Of a stretch of 64,000 nucleotides of DNA, positions 57,846 through 64,000 are shown one piece after another. Both the position numbers and the translations under genes were made by a program. Source of the stretch: Liolophura sinensis (Eukaryota > Mollusca > Polyplacophora > Chitonida > Chitonidae). A model generated the notes under the pieces. It searched no databases, was not told the DNA's origin, and saw only the letters and a program-made list of their open reading frames with translations. The stretch lies in NCBI RefSeq assembly GCF_032854445.1, contig NC_088305.1, positions 30,282,628 to 30,346,627 on the forward strand, given 5' to 3'. Each line of letters begins with the position of its first letter. Position 1 is the first letter of the stretch.

Positions 57846-60362
57846 ATGATGTCAGCGTTACTAGAGACTGTTTTTTGGGGTTTTTTGCTGACCCTGCTTC
57901 ACCGGTGCATTTCCACCAAAAATCATTGCCATTTCGACACACGCTGGCGGTTTCTTGACTGTAGAAACCGTGGGCTGAGGGAAATTCCCATCCACGAGTT
58001 TCATTTCGGTGACATATTGGGTATAGACATCAGTCATAACAATATCACAATCCTCAAGAACTTGACATTTATTAACGTCACCGGACTTCTGACACTGGAT
58101 CTTTCTCACAACGCCATAAGTCGCTTGGAATCCGATGCCTTTGTCGGGCTTAACCGCCTAACTTCCCTGAATTTGTCCGATAACCCATTTGTCTTGAGCC
58201 CCACAGTATTAACTCCAGAGCTGTTTCAACCTCTCATCAGCCTACAAGAAATAACTATCAAACGTTATAGGAACTCAGAGTACCTGAACTGGAAAGGTAT
58301 AGACGCTTCTTTCGCTGAGCTCAGAAACTTGACAAAATTGCTAATGAACTTCCCCACGGACTTTGTATTTGAGAAAGGATTTCAGAACCTGACAAAACTA
58401 ATCGGAATCTTCGCCTCTGGAAGGCCAGAACTCGATGGAGACTGCGTGATAGGGACGCTGAGAAACTCCACGTTCGAAGCTTTCAGAGAAATTCCTGTGA
58501 AAGAGCTACACCTGGTGCACTGTAACATTGACACGATAGAACTCGACGCTTTCGACCCACTTCGCTCACTGACAACACTGGATCTTACCTACAACCAAGG
58601 TGTTGGTTTGCCAAACGCCTTGAAATCTTTGTACAGTTTGCAAGGAAGGAAAATGGAGGCGATTAAATTTTCCCATGTTAATAATGCTACTTGTGGTAAT
58701 TCCAAATTCAGTTTATATCAGTCCGATTGTGAATATCTGAAAACCATTTGTGTGAAATCCCTGGATATGTCCCAAAATTATATCAACTTTGTGGATGACT
58801 CTCTTGAACCTAAAGTAAAATTAGACTGTATAGAAAAGGTAAATATTTCCTTTCATTCACTTCGTTGTGTTCCGTGGAAGCTCCTGATGTCAATGGAAAA
58901 TGCCACACGTTTAACAGATGTGGACATCAGTTACGGTTTTGGAGCCCCGAATTATGATAGCAATGTCGCACAACGGTTTTCCATTCGCGGAAATACAGAT
59001 TGTAACATTTCTGACCTGGAAATCTTTTTCCCGCCTGCTTTGGTGAGGTTAAATATGAGCGATGTCTCTTCCTGGCTCCACCTACATTCGGACATAAATA
59101 TTAAAAGTGGAGGCAACCTCAGACAAGTCGTCGCTGCCTATAATAACTTAGACAACTGCGCAGGCTCTATTCTACGAGGAGTCGAAAATCTAACAGATCT
59201 GGATATTTCTGGTATGATTTGCCACACCATCCCGTCAGAATACTTCCGGTCGTTTCCAAAGCTGACTAAACTCTCGCTGTCCAACTCGCCAAAAATGGAC
59301 ATGGCACTAGTATCGACCACACGACCTTTTGCTTTACTCACAGACTTGGAAGACATTGATCTGTCCGGGAACAAACTCGTCGAAATTCATCCTGAGCTCT
59401 TCCACAACAACAAAAATTTGCGATCCATCAATCTAGCCAACAACAAACTTCGGCATCTGCCAGCAGCCTTGTTCAACATTCCCAGACTTCGGCAGTTGGA
59501 TCTGTCCTACAACGTCTTCAGTAATCTTCTTGCCGACGAGATGAGGTTTCTTGACGGCTGGATGCTGAACCAAGGCGGAGATAGCTCGTTCAGGCTTCTT
59601 CTAGGAAATAACCCTTTTCAATGTACTTGCGACACGATTCTGTTCATTCGCTGGATTCTTCAGAGGACCGCATACATTGACAATTTTGAGGCCTACTCGT
59701 GCTATCTGTCCAACGGCTCCCGGAGCTCTGTGATTAGATTTGCCAAGGACTTGGTTGACTTTGAGGTGAAATGTGTGAGTCAAACTTACCTCATCATTTC
59801 AGTGGTCGGCAGTTTAACCCTACTCACCCTGATCCTACTGACGGCTGCAATCTACCGTTACAGGTCAAACCTCAGATACTGGCTCTATACTAAACTCAAG
59901 CCCCCAGAGAAAATGTTTGACCACCGACAATATGACTACGACGCGTTTGTCGCCTACACGTCTGATGATCACTTATGGATTTTGCAGGTGTTAAGGGTCC
60001 AGCTCGAGTTGGCAGATGAGCCAGTAAAGCTTTGTCTGCACGAGAGAGACTTTCTTCCCGGAAAGCCCATACACCAGAACATCGTGGATAAGATCAGAGA
60101 AAGCAGGAAAATACTTTTGATCATCAGCGTGGCTTTTCTGGAATCAACTTTTGGCCCTTTGGAAATCGAGTATGCAGGAATGAAATGTTTGGAAGAAGGC
60201 AGGGACGACGTCATAGTTTGTATTTTGTTGGAGGACATTCCTATCCATCGTATGTCGAAAGCACTGAGGAACCTCTGGCACAAGATAACATTCGTCAAGT
60301 GGACCACTGTGCCTGAGGATCAAGACGCTTTGTGGGCCAAAGTAAGGCGAGCTCTCCGTTAA
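57846..60362 (+). CDS. Toll-like receptor (LRR-TM-TIR), single coding exon
   Basis: 838 residues. I take ATG 57846 as start. A likely 3' splice site (TTATCCACAG, ending at 57779) lies 66 bp upstream, so there is probably a non-coding 5' exon. Signal peptide about 1-23 (ETVFWGFLLTLL). Then leucine-rich repeats (LDLSHNAISRLESDAF, LTSLNLSDNPF, IDLSGNKLVEIHPELF, INLANNKLRHLPAALF) up to about 585. One C-terminal cysteine cap follows (C593, C595), then a membrane segment about 647-670 and a TIR domain 694-835. TIR boxes: YDAFVAY (698-704), RDFLPG (734-739) and FVKW (816-819). One cysteine cluster fits the single-cluster (vertebrate-like) TLR class. Role from the family: membrane pattern receptor signalling through MyD88 to NF-kB. 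The ligand cannot be read. All boxes are intact. Confidence 0.95.
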   Translation: MMSALLETVFWGFLLTLLHRCISTKNHCHFDTRWRFLDCRNRGLREIPIHEFHFGDILGIDISHNNITILKNLTFINVTGLLTLDLSHNAISRLESDAFVGLNRLTSLNLSDNPFVLSPTVLTPELFQPLISLQEITIKRYRNSEYLNWKGIDASFAELRNLTKLLMNFPTDFVFEKGFQNLTKLIGIFASGRPELDGDCVIGTLRNSTFEAFREIPVKELHLVHCNIDTIELDAFDPLRSLTTLDLTYNQGVGLPNALKSLYSLQGRKMEAIKFSHVNNATCGNSKFSLYQSDCEYLKTICVKSLDMSQNYINFVDDSLEPKVKLDCIEKVNISFHSLRCVPWKLLMSMENATRLTDVDISYGFGAPNYDSNVAQRFSIRGNTDCNISDLEIFFPPALVRLNMSDVSSWLHLHSDINIKSGGNLRQVVAAYNNLDNCAGSILRGVENLTDLDISGMICHTIPSEYFRSFPKLTKLSLSNSPKMDMALVSTTRPFALLTDLEDIDLSGNKLVEIHPELFHNNKNLRSINLANNKLRHLPAALFNIPRLRQLDLSYNVFSNLLADEMRFLDGWMLNQGGDSSFRLLLGNNPFQCTCDTILFIRWILQRTAYIDNFEAYSCYLSNGSRSSVIRFAKDLVDFEVKCVSQTYLIISVVGSLTLLTLILLTAAIYRYRSNLRYWLYTKLKPPEKMFDHRQYDYDAFVAYTSDDHLWILQVLRVQLELADEPVKLCLHERDFLPGKPIHQNIVDKIRESRKILLIISVAFLESTFGPLEIEYAGMKCLEEGRDDVIVCILLEDIPIHRMSKALRNLWHKITFVKWTTVPEDQDALWAKVRRALR

Positions 60363-60591
60363 GTATTGCAATTCTAAATGCACTGAAAACAGGACGTGAC
60401 TAGTTTCACGCGTTCTCATCATGCAGTTATGCATGAGCGGTTTCAGGCGATTCTCAGCTCAACTAAACACCCGAAACTATTGATGGACGACTGTACAATT
60501 AAAGCCTACAACTCCAGTTTGGCCACAGCTATTTCTGATATACAGATATTGAATGTGTAAATGGATGCTATATTTCTTTTTTCAATGTGTC

Positions 60592-60597
60592 AATAAA
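60592..60597 (+). terminator. Poly-A signal of the TLR gene
   Basis: AATAAA, 230 bp after the TLR stop codon. Confidence 0.75.
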
Positions 60598-60639
60598 CTT
60601 ATCATTAGATGATACAAAGGTGTTGTGTGTTAACTTTCT

Positions 60640-61100
60640 ATCCATATATGAATATGGTCTGCTAGGTGTTAGTGATTTTGGATACACGATTTTGTACTTT
60701 TATTAGGAACTCCTATACTGTTTAAGAAGTATTATGCCCAAGACTCCAGACATGAACCCTCCAATTCCCCCCACCCCCAATCCCCGTCACACTAAACTGA
60801 CATCTGGACAACCGGCCCTGTTTACCTTGCACTAACTTCTCAGTACTGAGCGCCAAAGTTTAAAGTACATGTATGACCTGACGCGCGGGTTTGATCACAG
60901 ATCTCCCGACTTCCAAGCTGATGCCCTGAACATCATTCCACCGAAGCCGTCTAAAAGTTCATGTTCGTCAGTAAAACACGTAAAGGAAACTTCAGACATG
61001 TATTAACCTTTGCTGGCATTGAGTCAAGGTGCAACATTGGTTTCCAAGGCAGTCTCTACCCAACTAGGTCGTAAGTTCGAATCTAGCTCCAGTCATTTAG
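60640..61100. other. Unassigned sequence downstream of the TLR gene
   Basis: Possible decayed SINE pieces (ACTTCTCAGTACTGAGCGCC at 60835, GTAAGTTCGAATCTAGCTCC at 61071). No gene seen. Confidence 0.5.
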
Positions 61101-61129
61101 ATCAGTTGTGACAAATGGTTGTGGTTTCC

Positions 61130-61255
61130 CAGGAGCTGTTTGCGCCACCGATGAACCGCTATAATAAAAATTATTTTCAATTTGCCATAGCCGTCAGTCT
61201 TATTGGTGTAGGAAACTCGAGTGCCAGAGTAATCCATCCACCTTTCCCGACCTAA
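61130..61255 (-). mobile_element. SINE family 3 fragment
   Basis: On the minus strand GGATTACTCTGGCACTCGAG and AATAAGACTGACGG match 38345-38400. Confidence 0.5.
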
Positions 61256-61826
61256 TGGCAAACGATCCCACGTGTGATATTTGTGCGACATTTGTCATAC
61301 TGATAAATATGCTGTTTCCGTGACGACAGAATCTCTTCAGAGAGATTCTATTAGACTAACAGGGTTTTGTGTTGAGTGTGACAAATGTGTTCTTATGTTA
61401 TGGAAAAACGGATTACATTCTAGTATCACTCAGACAAAAGACTTGCTGTTAATATTTACAGATTAATTTTTCAGTGTATAAAGTTAGGATGATGATCTTT
61501 TTCGATAAACTTTTATTGCCTATACTTATTTATGGAGTATATTGCCTATACTTAATTACATGGTTTTGAGAGATCGTCAGTTGTGCAACAAGTACATACT
61601 AAATTTTGTTACACTCACGCAGTAATCTACTCAAAAAAATGGCATTGTATACGGTGAAATGCTATACTTTGTAAATGATTGTCTTGTTGAAGATTACGAA
61701 GTTGACGTTCCCAAGATAAAAAGTATACGAAAATGATATTACTATATATTATATGAGGCCGGTATGCTGCTTAATACAATTAACTTCCAATGTACTTTTG
61801 CCTAAACGACTTGGTACAAGATGAAG

Positions 61827-62055
61827 GCTGGACTTGTATATCCAGAATTGCTGGACTTGTATATCCAGAATTGCAGGACTTGTATATTCCAGAATTGCTG
61901 GACTTGTATATCCAGAATTGCTGGACTTGTATATCCAGAATTGTTGGACTTGTATATCCAGAATTGTTGGATTTGTATATCCAGAATTGCTGGACTTGTA
62001 TATCCAGAATTGCTGGACTTGTATATCCAGAATTGCTGGACTTGTATATCCAGAG
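61827..62055. repeat. 23-bp minisatellite, 10 copies
   Basis: Unit CTGGACTTGTATATCCAGAATTG. CTGGA..TCCAG within each unit forms a short hairpin. Overlapping ORFs in several frames are artefacts. Confidence 0.95.
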
Positions 62056-62529
62056 TTCCAAGCATATCTAGAAATTAGTACAATAAAGTAATTCTAAGAG
62101 GTAATGACAAAAACTGAACACTTCTTCATACACAGACGTTGATAAGATGGAACAAACCAAAGAATACACCCGCTGATGTAAGAATGCGTGCCTATTACTG
62201 CCCAGTCCCTTAGGGCTAAAGAGCCTGGTCATGCCGGTCTGTCCCGCCCGTCTATGTGGCCTGTTTCCATCTTTGTGACCGTCAAATCTCTGAATCTATA
62301 TTCAAAGGTTTTCATGAAGTTTTTCTTGACATGATCATTGGGTCCTTTGCCGTTTCGGGTGTATTCTTGCATAACTTTGCATATTTACTAGCTTAATTTG
62401 CGTACCGGCAACTATTGTCACCGTTGTAAACGCCATGTCGTTGTAACTGCCGGACACTGGCCCCCAATTACAACTCCGTTTTGTAGTTCTGTGAATTTTA
62501 GGGTATAAAGTCTTTTTTTGCTCCCAGGC

Positions 62530-62885
62530 GTCCATTTTTGGTGCGCAGGTGCCATGGCTTGGTATTAAAATGCTGGAAACTGTCTAAACTTTGAGGAGGT
62601 ATGAGCTTTTATTGATGAAAGTTTGAAATTCTGGTGAGAGGACACGAGGTGTGAGGTAGTGATGAGGCTGCGAGTGACGTCCCCTTGGCGTTGCTAGGCA
62701 CGCCTCCCAGCTGCCGGCATGGAAAGGTTCAGATTTTGACGGTCAACCTATGTCAAGATTTTTATGGCTTGTTTCTCCCAGGCTGGGCCAGGTATGCACC
62801 AAGGCTTATTGGCCACGGAATGTTTGGGACTGAGCTACAGCGCTAGACGTTAATATTGTCGCTTATGGAAAATTAATGGGGGTCC
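62530..62885 (+). repeat. Dispersed repeat, partner of 39300-39655
   Basis: About 350 bp shared, in opposite orientation. It ends 230 bp before the zinc-binding ORF and may be part of the same element. Confidence 0.8.
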
Positions 62886-63113
62886 GAGGCCTGTACTGAC
62901 GAAGTCACCAAAATGTGAAAAGTGTCACTATGCGCTTAGATTTCGCAGCAGCCTGATAATTTTTGGTGGGTATGTCTGTGATGTGTTTTGCATTGATTGA
63001 GCCGTTTTATAGCTTCTTGGGTCTATTTATTTTCTGAAAATATCCATTTTGATGAAAAATCGGTAAAATGCTGTTCAGTGTAGGGTAGCATGTTTATAGG
63101 CATCCTGAAATGA

Positions 63114-63437
63114 ACAACATGCAACGCTCTAGTATTCCTACGCTTGAAAACGTTCAGAGCAGAAATTGCTGCAAAAATTGAAAGTTTCAGTGTTTATAGC
63201 GAAAACAGAGCCTGTCGAGTGTGGACTGGACCATTGACGAGGGATGGTCGATATGGCCTTGCCTCCTACAAAGACCCCGTCACACATCGATGGAAGAAGA
63301 GACATATCAGTAGACTTGTTTATATGGCCAGACAGGGGCTCTCACATTTAGATCCCAAGCTTGATTGTTCGCACGTGTGCCACAACACACGCTGTGTAAA
63401 TGTGGACCACATAAGCTTGGAAACCGCATGGTGTTAA
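63114..63437 (+). CDS. Zinc-binding homing-endonuclease-like (HNH/His-Me finger) ORF
   Basis: An open frame from the stop at 63111-63113 to TAA at 63435-63437. Motifs CRVWTGP, RYGLASYKDP, ISRLVYMARQGL and DCSHVCHNTRCVNVDHI show the Cys/His pattern of the zinc-binding loop region of homing endonucleases (Pfam zf-His_Me_endon type). The final NVDH carries the predicted His-Me residues. No ATG precedes the domain in frame; the first Met is inside it. It is therefore a 3' exon, a start-less relic, or uses a non-ATG start. Orphan copies of this domain are common in invertebrate genomes and are probably linked to mobile DNA. Confidence 0.75.
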   Translation, partial: TTCNALVFLRLKTFRAEIAAKIESFSVYSENRACRVWTGPLTRDGRYGLASYKDPVTHRWKKRHISRLVYMARQGLSHLDPKLDCSHVCHNTRCVNVDHISLETAWC

Positions 63438-63559
63438 CAATAACAGACAGCGCTGTTGCAACGTAGGGCGCTGTCTCGGCCATGGGCAGTATGCAAGGTG
63501 CATGCCGTATTTAAGACTGAGCAGGTTGGTTTCCCCTCATTAAAAATAATAAATAACAG

Positions 63560-64000
63560 ATGTGTTTCAGGTTTTGCTCAATTTTCTGTTATCATTTTTT
63601 AATTTCTTTCATAAGCGACAACAGCAGTGACAAATTATATACAAAACTGGCGGTTACAAATATCTAGCGTATGTGTGATCTGTTGGGGTGTTGTCCAGTT
63701 GTCCCTTGGCATAATCAGTTTTCTCTTCTGGATTTGAAAGCCTGTACTCAATGTGCTCTCGGAGTTTTCTGGCTGTATTGCGGAGTGATCTCCCCCTTAA
63801 CTGTCTGTTGCTTCTTATAAGCCTTGTGGTACTGGTTCACCCTTTCAATCTGTTGTGCTGTTTTCTCGCTCCTAGATGAAATACTGGCGCCGACAGCTTG
63901 GAGTTTGGCAGCCGTGGACTTGTCCTGGCATTGTTAAGTTTGTGGATTGTGGACGCCGCCCTTCCCTCCATATTTCTGCTGTAGTTTACATTCTTGGGCA
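63560..64000. other. Unassigned right edge
   Basis: A minus-strand frame of about 60 codons rich in Lys and Gln (about 63750-63930) has no motif I recognise. Confidence 0.4.

Noticed and set aside
61780-62091. Five overlapping frames of 85-93 codons
   Set aside because: Products of the 23-bp array on both strands.

Overview
This is animal nuclear DNA, most likely from a lophotrochozoan and probably a mollusc. It is AT-rich and intron-containing. It is full of minisatellites and of tRNA-derived SINEs whose tails end in the motifs TACGGCGTAAAACACCAATC or TTAAGTACGACGTTAAA. It also carries LINE reverse-transcriptase relics, a GIY-YIG ORF and one Toll-like receptor (TLR). Nothing in it looks prokaryotic.

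Main result: the window holds a minus-strand cluster of at least five two-exon genes for small secreted peptides that I do not recognise. Exon 1 encodes a signal peptide (MNLCRLMMSLLLLST or MNFYRLTICFVLL type). It ends at a GTAAG donor in phase 1. Exon 2 begins after a TTATTTG(T/C)AG acceptor and encodes a cationic peptide with the spacing C-x2-C-x7-C-x4-C and a typical core HLAxxxC...RC(I/M)xRWCxS. Apparently intact genes lie at 5609-7335, 15205-17486, 24081-26356, 34708-36798 and 41931-43404. Relics are two exon-1 copies (10763-10867, 20324-20428), a frameshifted exon 2 (45791-45902) and a promoter without a gene (30430-30680). Four of the five intact genes have a palindromic NF-kB type site, GGGGAATCCC(C), 346-397 bp upstream of the ATG; for the fifth, the nearest site is 1.9 kb upstream with SINEs in between. 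I infer an immune-inducible, antimicrobial-peptide-like family. A complete TLR gene lies in the same window at 57846-60362.

Layout: 1-1043 is a GIY-YIG ORF running off the left edge. 951-3480 holds minisatellites and an almost perfect inverted repeat with arms of about 600 bp. About 4450-29600 is a tandem segmental duplication with three units of about 9-10 kb. Each unit carries one intact peptide gene, a promoter module and a LINE relic; units 1 and 2 also have an orphan exon 1 and a second RT relic. 30-46 kb holds single, more diverged genes F and G plus a relic. Their introns and 3' sides are filled with family-specific tandem arrays. 46-55 kb is mostly SINEs and long minisatellites, including G-rich arrays at 48.3-49.1 and 49.5-51.2 kb. 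55-64 kb holds the TLR gene, a 23-bp array, a dispersed repeat and an ORF with a zinc-binding homing-endonuclease-like domain.

How the genes might work together (inference): TLR signalling through Rel/NF-kB would act on the kB sites of the peptide genes and raise secretion of the peptides. The sequence shows the sites and the coding potential. It does not show expression or activity.
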